Below, in pieces: positions 16,537-24,998 of a DNA stretch of 49,943 nt. Position 1 is the first letter of the stretch. Each line of letters opens with the position of its first letter. The DNA is from Rhodoluna sp. Lineage in GTDB: Bacteria > Actinomycetota > Actinomycetes > Actinomycetales > Microbacteriaceae. Where the stretch lies: the NCBI GenBank assembly GCA_026393335.1, contig JAPLAJ010000119.1, forward strand, positions 1 to 49,943, written 5' to 3'. The notes beneath the pieces are model-generated. The model had not been told where the DNA came from. It was given only the letters and a program-made list of their open reading frames with translations, and ran no database searches. The translations under genes were made by a program, and so were the position numbers.

Positions 16537-18981
16537 CTAAGCGTAATAGGAGTAAGCAACAATTCCACGCTTAATTTGGTCAATAGACGACTGGGCGGTT
16601 GCTGAGAGTTCGTCGGGATTTACTTTAGAGATTTGTTCCAGAAGGTCAATGGTCTGCTTGCACCATCGAATGAAGTCTCCAGCTAGCATGCCCGTTTGTT
16701 TGAGAACCGTGTCAAGTCTTGATCCTGTAGCCCATCGGTGCATTTGCAATGCCATGGCCGAATCAGGCTCGGATGACAGCGGTAAATTATGCGCTTTAGC
16801 CAGTGCCTGGAGGTCGTCCCAAACTTCTAGGGTTTCATTGAAGACTGCAACAAACTCCCCCTTAGGCATTTTAGGAGCGAGACCATCATCATCTCTTCTA
16901 GCTTCATAGACCAATGAAGCCGCAATGGCCGCTAGCGTCTGAGCATCTACGTGATGCCAAACCCTTCTGCCAATACATTCTGCAACCAGCAGATCTCGTT
17001 CACCATAAATCTTGGCTAGTTTTTGACCTGATTCAGTTATTTCAAGATCTCCTGAAACCTCTGAAACATATTCAAGTTCAATCAGCACTTCGGTGATTCG
17101 ATCGAAAGTCTTTGCCACCTGATTAGTTCTTGATTCAATTTGCTTGATTATGGCTGCAGTTTCTCTTTCAAGTTTGTACCAACGCTCACCCCAACGTGAA
17201 TGAGCTTCTCTATCTGGACAAGCATGGCAAGGGTGTGAACGTAATTCACGTTTGAGATTAGTAACTTTTATTTCAAGTTGTCTCATGCCTTTAGTTTGTC
17301 TAAGGTCATTTCTTCTTGCTTGTCGACCAGACTGAGCAATCTCACGCTCAAGATCACTAACCTGTCGACGCAAGGTTGCATACTGCCTAAAATCCCCAAC
17401 ATGACATTTCATGGACTCTTCGTAACCATCTAGCGAGGCTTGCTTCTCTCTAATGACTCTAGCTAAACCAACCACAGACCTATCCGCTTGAAATTGAGCA
17501 AAGGAGGTTTCTAATACTTCTCTTGATCTTCTTTGTCCAAATGCTTCGATTAGGTTAACCGCCATGTTGAAAGTAGGTCGGAAAGAAGAAATAAGCGGAT
17601 AAGTTCTCTTTGAAGCTAAACCCGCCACATATGTTGGATCAAGGTTTGCAGCCCACTGAATAACCGAGTGTCCTTCAACGTCAATTCCTCGTCTACCAGC
17701 TCTTCCAGTTAGCTGCGTGTATTCGCCTGGGGTTATCTGCACTCGACCTTCACCGTTGAACTTATCTAAACGATCCAAAACAACTGTTCGCGCTGGCATG
17801 TTTATACCTAGAGCAAGTGTCTCGGTTGCAAATACAACTTTGACAAGCTTTCGAAGAAAGAGTTCTTCCACTACCTCTTTGAAAGCTGGTAATAATCCTG
17901 CGTGATGGGCCGCAACTCCACGCTCTAATGCGCTTAACCACTCGAAGTAACCTAAGGCTGCTAAATCTTCATCAGCGATAGAGCCACACTTCTCCTCCGC
18001 TACTCTGCGGATGATTTGCTTGTCTTCAGGTTTAGTTAGACGAATACCAGAGGCTAGGACAGATTGCACGGCTGCTTCACAGCCAGCTCTTGAGAAGATA
18101 AAGAAGATTGCAGGCAGTAGATCAGCCTCGTCCAAGATTTCAATAATCTCTGGCTTACTGGCCTTATAGATACGTCCCATGTTGCGGTCAGGAAACCCAG
18201 TATGTCCGCGTCTGCCTCGGATTGGCTTGTTCACAGGTTGTCGCATCTTGTTGGCATGACGTTGAACCAAATCGACGTTTACTCTAAGTTCCTTATCTGA
18301 ATCATCAAAGAGAGGAATAAGTTCATCACCAAACAGAACATGCTGATTCAAAGGAACAGGTCTTACTTCCGAAACAATTACTGTCGTGCCACCTTGAACT
18401 TCATCCAGCCAGGCACCAAACTCTTCAGCATTTGAAACAGTTGCGCTTAGTGAGACCACTTTCACATCTTTTGGCAGGTGGAGAATTACCTCTTCCCAGA
18501 CCGCTCCCCTAAACCGATCGGCTAGGTAGTGCACCTCATCCATAACTACATAGCCGAGGCTGATAAGTGAATTGGAGTTTGCATAAATCATGTTGCGCAA
18601 CACTTCTGTGGTCATCACTAGTATCTGCGCGTCTGAATTGATGTTCGTATCACCAGTTAGCAAGCCAACTCGATCAGAGCCATATCTTGACTTGAGTTCT
18701 GCGTACTTTTGATTGCTTAGCGCTTTGATTGGTGTGGTGTAGAAAACCTTAAGTTCTTTTTCAACCGCTAAGTGAATAGCGAACTCTCCCACAATGGTTT
18801 TTCCAGCTCCGGTTGGAGCAGCAACCAAAACACCTTGACCTTCGGCGAGGGCCTGGCAGGCTTTCTCTTGAAAATCGTCTAAAGGAAACTTGATGATGTT
18901 GCGAAAGCTCTCCAAACTCGGATGGGCTTTATTCTTTTTTGCTTTAGCGAATCGTTCTGCTGGAGTTAGTTCTTGCTCCAT
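16537..18981 (-). CDS. helY: Ski2-like DEVH-box RNA helicase (HelY family)
   Basis: An 814-residue superfamily 2 helicase. The first half holds the ATPase core: APTGAGKT (Walker A), DEVHYL (Walker B), SLSATVSNAEEFGAWL, and the C-terminal RecA motifs including GVAAHHAGLLP and QLTGRAGRRGID. The second half matches the DSHCT-type C-terminal region of Ski2/Mtr4 helicases, including a CHACPDREAH cysteine/histidine cluster. It probably acts in RNA turnover. It overlaps the tatC stop by one base (TAATG) and belongs to the long minus-strand operon. The tatA-tatC-helY order is conserved in Actinobacteria. Confidence 0.92.
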   Translation of the reverse strand: MEQELTPAERFAKAKKNKAHPSLESFRNIIKFPLDDFQEKACQALAEGQGVLVAAPTGAGKTIVGEFAIHLAVEKELKVFYTTPIKALSNQKYAELKSRYGSDRVGLLTGDTNINSDAQILVMTTEVLRNMIYANSNSLISLGYVVMDEVHYLADRFRGAVWEEVILHLPKDVKVVSLSATVSNAEEFGAWLDEVQGGTTVIVSEVRPVPLNQHVLFGDELIPLFDDSDKELRVNVDLVQRHANKMRQPVNKPIRGRRGHTGFPDRNMGRIYKASKPEIIEILDEADLLPAIFFIFSRAGCEAAVQSVLASGIRLTKPEDKQIIRRVAEEKCGSIADEDLAALGYFEWLSALERGVAAHHAGLLPAFKEVVEELFLRKLVKVVFATETLALGINMPARTVVLDRLDKFNGEGRVQITPGEYTQLTGRAGRRGIDVEGHSVIQWAANLDPTYVAGLASKRTYPLISSFRPTFNMAVNLIEAFGQRRSREVLETSFAQFQADRSVVGLARVIREKQASLDGYEESMKCHVGDFRQYATLRRQVSDLEREIAQSGRQARRNDLRQTKGMRQLEIKVTNLKRELRSHPCHACPDREAHSRWGERWYKLERETAAIIKQIESRTNQVAKTFDRITEVLIELEYVSEVSGDLEITESGQKLAKIYGERDLLVAECIGRRVWHHVDAQTLAAIAASLVYEARRDDDGLAPKMPKGEFVAVFNETLEVWDDLQALAKAHNLPLSSEPDSAMALQMHRWATGSRLDTVLKQTGMLAGDFIRWCKQTIDLLEQISKVNPDELSATAQSSIDQIKRGIVAYSYYA

Positions 18982-19793
18982 TAGGAGATTTCTTCAGGCT
19001 TATAGTTAGTTGCTAGATCAACTGAACTAAGTGCGTTTTTGGCCTTGATAGCTCTTCGCTTGTCATTACCTAGAGCGATGGCTGCAGATAGGTAGTAGAA
19101 GGCCAACAGAGGAATCATTAGCAAGAACATTGAGATTGGGTCAGATACCGGTGTTGCTAGAGCACCAATTAGTGAAATCAAAAACACAGCTGGTCGCCAA
19201 CCCTTAAGGATGCTCTTGCCACTTAGGGTTCCGACCACATTTAGTAAAACCAAAATAGCTGGCAGCACAAAAGCTAAACCGAACACCAGCAATACCCGAA
19301 CAGTAAACAAAACATACTCTGAGGCATTGATTACGTTAGAGCTTCCTTCGGGAGTGAAACCTAGAAGTGATCTCACAAAGCCTGGGAAAAGCCACCAACC
19401 AAAATAGGCTCCCCCTAGAAACAACGGTGTGCTTGTTAGAGCGAAGGCGATGGTGTATTTACGTTCACGCTTTTTAAACGCTGGTGCAACAAAAGCCCAG
19501 ATTTGATAAAGCCAGAATGGGCTAGTAATGAACAACCCGATGAAAAATGCTACTTGAAAATGTAAATCGAAAGCGGAAACTACAGAGCCAAAGTTGACAG
19601 TCGCATTCACATTAGCTTCTTGGGCAACTCGAATGATGGGTTTTTGAAGTTCTGCGAAGACATAATCAAATAACTGCCAACCGGCTAGCGTTCCAGCGAG
19701 TATGGCAAATGCAGATCGAAAAAGTCTTTTTCGTAACTCACGGAGGTGCCCCGAGAGTTTCATCCTCTTATCGGGGTTGCGGCGAAGAGCCAT
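18981..19793 (-). CDS. tatC: Sec-independent translocase subunit TatC
   Basis: A 270-residue membrane protein with six helices that recognises twin-arginine signal peptides. Family features: MKLSGHLRELRKRLFRS at the N-terminus and the segment FALTSTPLFLGGAYFGWWLFP. It follows tatA with a 1-bp overlap (TAATG), and helY follows it with another. No tatB gene is in the window. Confidence 0.96.
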   Translation of the reverse strand: MALRRNPDKRMKLSGHLRELRKRLFRSAFAILAGTLAGWQLFDYVFAELQKPIIRVAQEANVNATVNFGSVVSAFDLHFQVAFFIGLFITSPFWLYQIWAFVAPAFKKRERKYTIAFALTSTPLFLGGAYFGWWLFPGFVRSLLGFTPEGSSNVINASEYVLFTVRVLLVFGLAFVLPAILVLLNVVGTLSGKSILKGWRPAVFLISLIGALATPVSDPISMFLLMIPLLAFYYLSAAIALGNDKRRAIKAKNALSSVDLATNYKPEEIS

Positions 19794-19990
19794 TAGTCTT
19801 TTTTAGGTTGTTCTTTCTCAGAACTAGCCTTCTTGTCCTCTTCGCGCTCATCGCCCATCTGCTTCATTTCCTTGCGGAAAATACGCATTGATTCACCAAG
19901 ACTCTTAGCAAATGATGGAAGCTTAGGAGCTCCCCAAATGATGAGAACAACAAGGATGATGAAACCTAAGTGCCAGCCTTCTAAACGCAT
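19793..19990 (-). CDS. tatA: Sec-independent translocase subunit TatA
   Basis: A 65-residue pore-forming Tat component: one N-terminal helix (about 8-19), the PKLPSFAKSLGESMRIFRKE amphipathic helix and a charged tail. The usual FG motif before the amphipathic helix reads WGAPKLP, as common in TatA. It lies 10 nt after the preceding small gene and overlaps tatC by one base. Confidence 0.93.
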   Translation of the reverse strand: MRLEGWHLGFIILVVLIIWGAPKLPSFAKSLGESMRIFRKEMKQMGDEREEDKKASSEKEQPKKD

Positions 19991-20000
19991 AAATCAAACC

Positions 20001-20237
20001 TTACTTCTTGGGATTACGGGCTTTTGAACCAGTGCCTTCAAGCCTACGCTGTCTGTCCAACCTAGATCGTTGAAGAGCACTTAGTTCAATCTTAAGGGTT
20101 TTTGACTTCTGAGTAATTGGGTCTAAGGATCTATTTACTCTGATAGCGGAAGCCCTCAGCTTCAAGCCAACAACAGCAAGGGCTACCAATGTGGCAAGGG
20201 TCAAAAAGCCATAGACGAACCACCAGATGTTGACCAT
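20001..20237 (-). CDS. Small membrane protein of unknown function in the pafC-tatA gap
   Basis: A 78-residue protein with one membrane helix (about 4-26) followed by a charged region (about 27-65) with helix-forming, possibly coiled-coil character and a basic tail. No family was recognised. It is placed exactly between the pafC stop (adjacent, no gap) and tatA (10 nt), so it is co-transcribed with both and is very probably a real gene. Its membrane topology, N-out or N-in single span with a long soluble tail, is similar in outline to TatA/TatB, but no Tat motif is present. Confidence 0.7.
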   Translation of the reverse strand: MVNIWWFVYGFLTLATLVALAVVGLKLRASAIRVNRSLDPITQKSKTLKIELSALQRSRLDRQRRLEGTGSKARNPKK

Positions 20238-21230
20238 TTACTCGGCATCCTTAGGTGTGGTCGAGGTTGATTCGCCAAGGGCATTCAGGGCAAAGTCTCT
20301 AACTGCTGTTTTCGCGGATTCAGGGGCGATAATTCGAGCTGCTCCTCCGAATCGAGCGATAACTCTTCCCAGGTTTCTAACATCGCCAACCTTGATCTTG
20401 AAGCGCTTGACTGTTTTGCTAACACTTTCAGGTTCTTCAACCGGTTTGAAATCAAAGATAAGTGAGTAGGCCTCAGGATCAACTTCCAAGGTGACTACTG
20501 TGTCTGATTCGGAAGCTGTGTAAATCTCGTCAACCAGTTCAGCATTACGAGCATCTTCACTAATAGGAATCTGGGTAGGCAATGCATTCCTCATTCGATC
20601 CAATCTGAATGAGCGAACACCTTTGTTGATTGGACACCAAGCTCGTAGATAAAACAACTCACCCTGGGCATCAATTCTTAGAGGCTCCATGAAGCGGTTC
20701 AGAGTGGTTTCACCTTTTAAGTTCAGGTAGTCGCAGGTGATACTTACCCCTGCAGCTATTGCGTCTTTGAGAGTAACTAGATCGCTATCTCTGAAGCCAC
20801 CCTCGATAAGCACTGTGTTCTTTTTTCCCGATTGTGAACCCATTGAAAGTATTCTCTTTAGTTCTTCAATCTCAGCATTGTCAACAAGCCCTGGTAGTGA
20901 ACCCAGGTAAACAAGTCCAGCCGATAACGCAGATGCTTGACGAGAAGAAAGCCTTGGAACTTCTTCGATGGCATGGCTGAAGGAATAATCAATAGAGATA
21001 TAACCATCTTTAAGGTCATCGGCGTCTAGATAGTATTTGCCATCCATGTTCGATTTCATCAAATCTGTGAAGCTAATCATTCTTACTGCTTTTATGAGTT
21101 CTTTGCGTGAGACTTTGAAATGGTCCATCAATTCTTCGATTGTGTACATCTGTCCATCAACCAAAAGACCAGTCAGAGCCAGCATTAGATTAAAGCGGTC
21201 TGTGTCATCTAGCTTTTCATTTTCAGCCAT
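20238..21230 (-). CDS. pafC: WYL-domain regulator PafC
   Basis: A 330-residue transcription regulator with an N-terminal helix-turn-helix (about 10-75) and a WYL domain around residues 150-240 (SITCDYLNLKGETTLNRFMEPLRI, split by the reader at the usual nucleic acid-binding arginines). PafB and PafC form a heterodimer that activates the DNA-damage response in Mycobacterium. ATG at 21230 overlaps the pafB stop by 8 bp; an upstream in-frame start would add four residues. The pair is retained here although the Pup-proteasome genes it usually accompanies are absent from the locus. Confidence 0.88.
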   Translation of the reverse strand: MAENEKLDDTDRFNLMLALTGLLVDGQMYTIEELMDHFKVSRKELIKAVRMISFTDLMKSNMDGKYYLDADDLKDGYISIDYSFSHAIEEVPRLSSRQASALSAGLVYLGSLPGLVDNAEIEELKRILSMGSQSGKKNTVLIEGGFRDSDLVTLKDAIAAGVSITCDYLNLKGETTLNRFMEPLRIDAQGELFYLRAWCPINKGVRSFRLDRMRNALPTQIPISEDARNAELVDEIYTASESDTVVTLEVDPEAYSLIFDFKPVEEPESVSKTVKRFKIKVGDVRNLGRVIARFGGAARIIAPESAKTAVRDFALNALGESTSTTPKDAE

Positions 21231-22239
21231 GAAGATCAGCAACCTTCCTGAATCCAGCTCGAACCAGATCTGCTAGTTGCTTAGGCTCAACAACCTCAAT
21301 TTGATCGGCATACTCACGAAGCTGTTCGGCAAGTACATAAACATCGTGATAATTGATTCGATGTATGTTGTCTTTCTTATCGGCTACTAGATCAAGTTCA
21401 TATCTAAACCAAGCCTCGCTACCTGGTGTAACACTAAGCACGGCCTCTTGACTCTTGGCATGCTCATTCAAAGACTCCACCGCAGCATCAAGAACATGTT
21501 GTTCAGGTGCCTCAAATGTTACGGGGCTCCTTTTTGAATCGAGAATCTGAGTTACTGGGCTGACGATTCGACGAAGCATAAAGTTGCGAGGCTCTTTTCT
21601 ATATTCGTCATATCCAAGAACTAGCCACTGGCCGCCAATAGATCTGAGAACCCAAGGCTCAACTGTTCTTGTCTTTATCTCACCGGTCTCAGGATTTCTG
21701 TAATCAAAATTCACAGTGATGTTCTCTGTGACAGCAAATTCAAGTTCTCTAAGACTTGGTTCGAAGGCCTGAATTTTTGGTGATATACCAACGATGTCAG
21801 AGGAATTTCCAACCACACCTAAAGCACGTAACTTAGTAATTCCTCGGCTTGCCTCTGATGAAAGAGATCCACCAGCCCAAGCCTGCGCAGCTAGGTTCAA
21901 AAGAGCCAGCTGTCTAGGAGTCAGTTTCACATCTGTAGGCCAAGAGAATGTTTCTCGCTTGATTTTGTAAAAATAGATTTGGTTGTTTTCATCTTCAACC
22001 TCGGGAATTTCACCATCGATGAGTATTCCCAGTTGCCTGAGAGCTGCTTTGTCACGATCAAATTTCTTCTCTAAAGCTGGATTTACTTTGCCTGGAGTGT
22101 AATCAGCGTCGTAGCCTGGCACAGATGACAGAATTTGGCTCTTAGTTAGTCCATTTTTCGCATAGAGCAGGACACAGGTCAAATTGAATAGTCGCTCGGG
22201 TTTACCGAGGTCAAAGTCATCATCTGATTTTGAAGACAT
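21223..22239 (-). CDS. pafB: WYL-domain regulator PafB
   Basis: A 338-residue partner of PafC with the same plan: an N-terminal winged helix (about 10-95, SKSDDDFDLGKPERLFNL at the start) and a WYL domain near residues 160-235 including INVDYRNPETG-like ITVNFDYRNPETGEIKTR. Together they respond to single-stranded DNA damage signals in Mycobacterium and activate repair genes independently of LexA. It lies 13 nt downstream of the FKBP lipoprotein gene and overlaps pafC by 8 bp. Confidence 0.88.
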   Translation of the reverse strand: MSSKSDDDFDLGKPERLFNLTCVLLYAKNGLTKSQILSSVPGYDADYTPGKVNPALEKKFDRDKAALRQLGILIDGEIPEVEDENNQIYFYKIKRETFSWPTDVKLTPRQLALLNLAAQAWAGGSLSSEASRGITKLRALGVVGNSSDIVGISPKIQAFEPSLRELEFAVTENITVNFDYRNPETGEIKTRTVEPWVLRSIGGQWLVLGYDEYRKEPRNFMLRRIVSPVTQILDSKRSPVTFEAPEQHVLDAAVESLNEHAKSQEAVLSVTPGSEAWFRYELDLVADKKDNIHRINYHDVYVLAEQLREYADQIEVVEPKQLADLVRAGFRKVADLHG

Positions 22240-22252
22240 TAAATCCTTTTGA

Positions 22253-23245
22253 CTACTTGTTGATGCCTAGAACGTCAATGACGAAAATCAAGGTTGCGTT
22301 AGGAGGAATTGAGCCTTGGCCGCTTTTTCCGTATGCCTCTGATGGAGGCATCACAGCAACAACCTGTGAACCAACAGTTACACCCTCAAGTGCCTTGACA
22401 AAGCCAGGAATCAATCCATCAGTTGAAAGAGTGAAAGTTGCAGGGCTAGCCGAGCTCTGAGCATCACGAGCTACCCAAGACGAGTCAAATGGTTCACCAA
22501 TGCTGTCAGACCAAACCCAGCCAACATAGTGAACTGTAATGGAGTCCCCAACCTTCAACACTTCACCGCGGCCAGTGATCAGAGTCGATCTCTTGAATTC
22601 TGTTGGAGCTGAGAAGTTTGGTTGCACAATGCCTGGTTGGTTTGTCTTTGGAGCTAACACAACTGCAGGGAATCCAGACTCTGGTGAGTTAGCTGAACCG
22701 TTTGCATAAGGAAGGTAAACCTTTCGAAGCGCAAGAACAAATAGTGAGCCTTCTGGATCATCCTCTGATGCAGGTAGTGCGAAGGTCACAATAGATCCTT
22801 GCTTTACTCCGCTTAGTGCGTCACAGTAAACCTTGGAGTCAGTTGCGTTGAAAACCTGAGAAGCCGAATCAGTACCATCAAATTTGTTGGCTGCTAATTG
22901 CAAACCTGAGGTTGATGAGAAAACCGCGTAGTCGATGTTAACTAACTGGTTACCTGTGAAGGTAGGTCCTGTTCCTTCAACAACTACTTTTGTTTGAGAA
23001 GTCTTGATGCCAGCCAAAGCTGACTTCACAGTGCCGCCTGGTGCCGCGGTAGGAAATTCAACGGTAGGAACAGTCTTATCTTTAGCAGTTACCTTGACTG
23101 CGTCAATTTCAGATCCACCCTTATAGGTTTCACAAGCTTTAGATAAACCATCGAAAGCTTGGACTTCTGGAGTGCCAGAAGACATGCAGCCGGATAGGGA
23201 TACGGCTAAAGCTGAGGAGATTAGAAGGGCTGTAATTTTTGACAC
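22253..23245 (-). CDS. FKBP-type peptidyl-prolyl isomerase lipoprotein, two FKBP-like domains
   Basis: A 330-residue lipoprotein (LSGC, lipid Cys C20) exported to the outer face of the membrane. The C-terminal domain (about 225-330) is a clear FKBP: GDSITVHYVGW, GEPFDSSW, GLIPGFVKALEGVTVGSQVV and PPSEAYG. A segment at about 75-190 follows the same pattern (GNQLVNIDYAVF, VNATDS, GVKQGSIVTFALPASE) but lacks key active-site aromatics, so it looks like a degenerate first FKBP domain. The start is GTG with AGAAAG upstream. In other Actinobacteria this gene sits between pafA and pafB; here the gene upstream is trmI. Confidence 0.9.
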   Translation of the reverse strand: MSKITALLISSALAVSLSGCMSSGTPEVQAFDGLSKACETYKGGSEIDAVKVTAKDKTVPTVEFPTAAPGGTVKSALAGIKTSQTKVVVEGTGPTFTGNQLVNIDYAVFSSTSGLQLAANKFDGTDSASQVFNATDSKVYCDALSGVKQGSIVTFALPASEDDPEGSLFVLALRKVYLPYANGSANSPESGFPAVVLAPKTNQPGIVQPNFSAPTEFKRSTLITGRGEVLKVGDSITVHYVGWVWSDSIGEPFDSSWVARDAQSSASPATFTLSTDGLIPGFVKALEGVTVGSQVVAVMPPSEAYGKSGQGSIPPNATLIFVIDVLGINK

Positions 23246-23276
23246 GGGTGACTACTTTCTATGGATTCGCTCTAGT

Positions 23277-24275
23277 TTACTCGGCGTTTTCGTCAAATCC
23301 CTTAAGCGTCGCTTCTGCTGCATTTTGGGCAGATCGCAAGGATTTCCGAAGTTTCTTCTCACTTATTGATCTCTCCCCAACATGCTCAGGGTTCCAAACT
23401 GCTAGGTCTTCATCTTCGAATTCGGGTTTATTGCGTCTACTGAAGCTTGGCAATACTGCACCAGGGGCTAATCGCCTAGCAGTGAGTAAGAACCCAGTGT
23501 GGCCACCCATTCTGTGTTCGGGCCTTACAGCCAGACCTTGCAGATGCCAACCTCTAACCAATGACTCAAATGCTTCAGGCTCTGCGTAAAGTTCGCTTGA
23601 TCTAATTTCCTCGGCCACTCGTGATAGTTGGGTAACTGTTGCGACGTAGCAGATAAGCACTCCACCTGGAGCAAGTGCTGTGGAGGCCTGTTCGATACAT
23701 TCCCATGGCGCAAGCATGTCTAGAACAATTCGATCCACTGAACCTGCGCCTAAGTGGTTTGAGAGTTCAAGTTCTAGGCTGCCAATTCGAACGTCCCAGT
23801 TTTTAGGTTCATAACCGAAATGAGTACTCACATTTGCTTTAGCAATATCTGCAAACTCACTTCTTCTTTCAAACGAAGTCAAATGGCCTTCTGATCCGAT
23901 GGCCCTTAGCAAATACATGCTCAAGGCTCCTGAGCCAACTCCAGCTTCGACAACTCTAGCCCCAGGAAAAATATCTCCCATAGTTACGATGCTGGCTGCA
24001 TCCTTTGGATAGACAATTGCTGCTCCCCTAGGCATTGATAAAACAAAGTCAGTTAGCAATGGTCTAAGCGCTAGATATTCAACACCTGCTTGATTAGCGA
24101 TAACTGAACCATCTGGTTTGCCGATGATCTCATCGTGCATGATATCTCCACGGTGTGTGCCAAAGCGGGCACCTGCAACCAAAGTGATTGTGTTAAGTCT
24201 CCCCTTGGGACCAGTTAGTTGAACTCTTTCTCCGGCGACAAAAGGACCGCGATGTTTTCTGGGCTTGTCGCTCAT
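23277..24275 (-). CDS. trmI: tRNA (adenine-N1)-methyltransferase
   Basis: It methylates A58 in the T-loop of tRNA with S-adenosylmethionine. The 332-residue protein has the N-terminal FVAGERVQLTGPKGRLN domain, the SAM-binding motif VVEAGVGSGALSMYLLR and the DRIVLDMLAPWE motif where D and P mark the active site. It overlaps the HAD gene by 4 bp and is followed 31 nt later by the FKBP lipoprotein gene. In related genomes the Pup-proteasome genes occupy that position. Confidence 0.92.
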   Translation of the reverse strand: MSDKPRKHRGPFVAGERVQLTGPKGRLNTITLVAGARFGTHRGDIMHDEIIGKPDGSVIANQAGVEYLALRPLLTDFVLSMPRGAAIVYPKDAASIVTMGDIFPGARVVEAGVGSGALSMYLLRAIGSEGHLTSFERRSEFADIAKANVSTHFGYEPKNWDVRIGSLELELSNHLGAGSVDRIVLDMLAPWECIEQASTALAPGGVLICYVATVTQLSRVAEEIRSSELYAEPEAFESLVRGWHLQGLAVRPEHRMGGHTGFLLTARRLAPGAVLPSFSRRNKPEFEDEDLAVWNPEHVGERSISEKKLRKSLRSAQNAAEATLKGFDENAE

Positions 24276-24931
24276 TTAATTAGCTTTCTTAGCTGTTTAT
24301 AGCTAACGCCTTCGAGAGTTGTCCAGAGAATACGGCCATCTTTTTCTGGAATGGGAATGACATTCGGAATACCAATTGCATAGGTGCCAGCAGCTTCTGC
24401 TGAGGCTAACCCTGTGCTGGAATCTTCGAAAGCAATGCAATCTTTAGGTGCAAAACCTAAAAGAGCCGCTGCCTTTTCATAAGGCTCTGGATGAGGCTTG
24501 CCGCGGCTAACATCATCACCTGCAACAATCACGTCGAAAGAGTCGAAAGGTATCGCATCTACTACCTGCTGAGCCATTCTGTGCAGAGACATCGTTACAA
24601 GAGCTGTTTTGACATTGTGTTTCTTCAGATCAAGTAAAAGCTCCTTAGCCCCTGGTCGCCAAGGAATAACGCGAGCTAACTTGCTTTGAACCTCGTTTGT
24701 CAGACGGTTCACGATTTCATGGGTTTCAAGTGGGATATTGGCTCGGTCTTTCAATACTTGAGAAGACTGATCAAGGCTCATCCCAACGATGCCTAGCCCG
24801 TCTTCATGAGTCCAAGTGCCTTCATGCTCAGCAGCCAAAGCCTGCTCGCTAGCCATCCAATATGGCTCGGAATCGATGAGTGTGCCGTCCATGTCAAACA
24901 GAACGGCAAAGGATGGCTTGCGACCTAACAT
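24272..24931 (-). CDS. HAD-family phosphatase (phosphoglucomutase-like subgroup)
   Basis: A 219-residue haloacid dehalogenase hydrolase of the subfamily with a helical cap. Motif I is FDMDGTLIDSEPYW, motif II ALVTMS, motif III the lysine in GKPHPEPY and motif IV FEDSSTGLASAEAAG. This architecture fits beta-phosphoglucomutase and small sugar-phosphate phosphatases; the substrate is not evident. It begins the eleven-gene minus-strand run and probably holds its promoter: TAGACT lies 9 nt before the ATG with no ribosome site. Confidence 0.88.
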   Translation of the reverse strand: MLGRKPSFAVLFDMDGTLIDSEPYWMASEQALAAEHEGTWTHEDGLGIVGMSLDQSSQVLKDRANIPLETHEIVNRLTNEVQSKLARVIPWRPGAKELLLDLKKHNVKTALVTMSLHRMAQQVVDAIPFDSFDVIVAGDDVSRGKPHPEPYEKAAALLGFAPKDCIAFEDSSTGLASAEAAGTYAIGIPNVIPIPEKDGRILWTTLEGVSYKQLRKLIK

Positions 24932-24998
24932 AATGTGAAAAGTCTAATCTGCTGGAATGAATTAGAGTTCTTATGACTACATGTGAAATGGTGATTGA

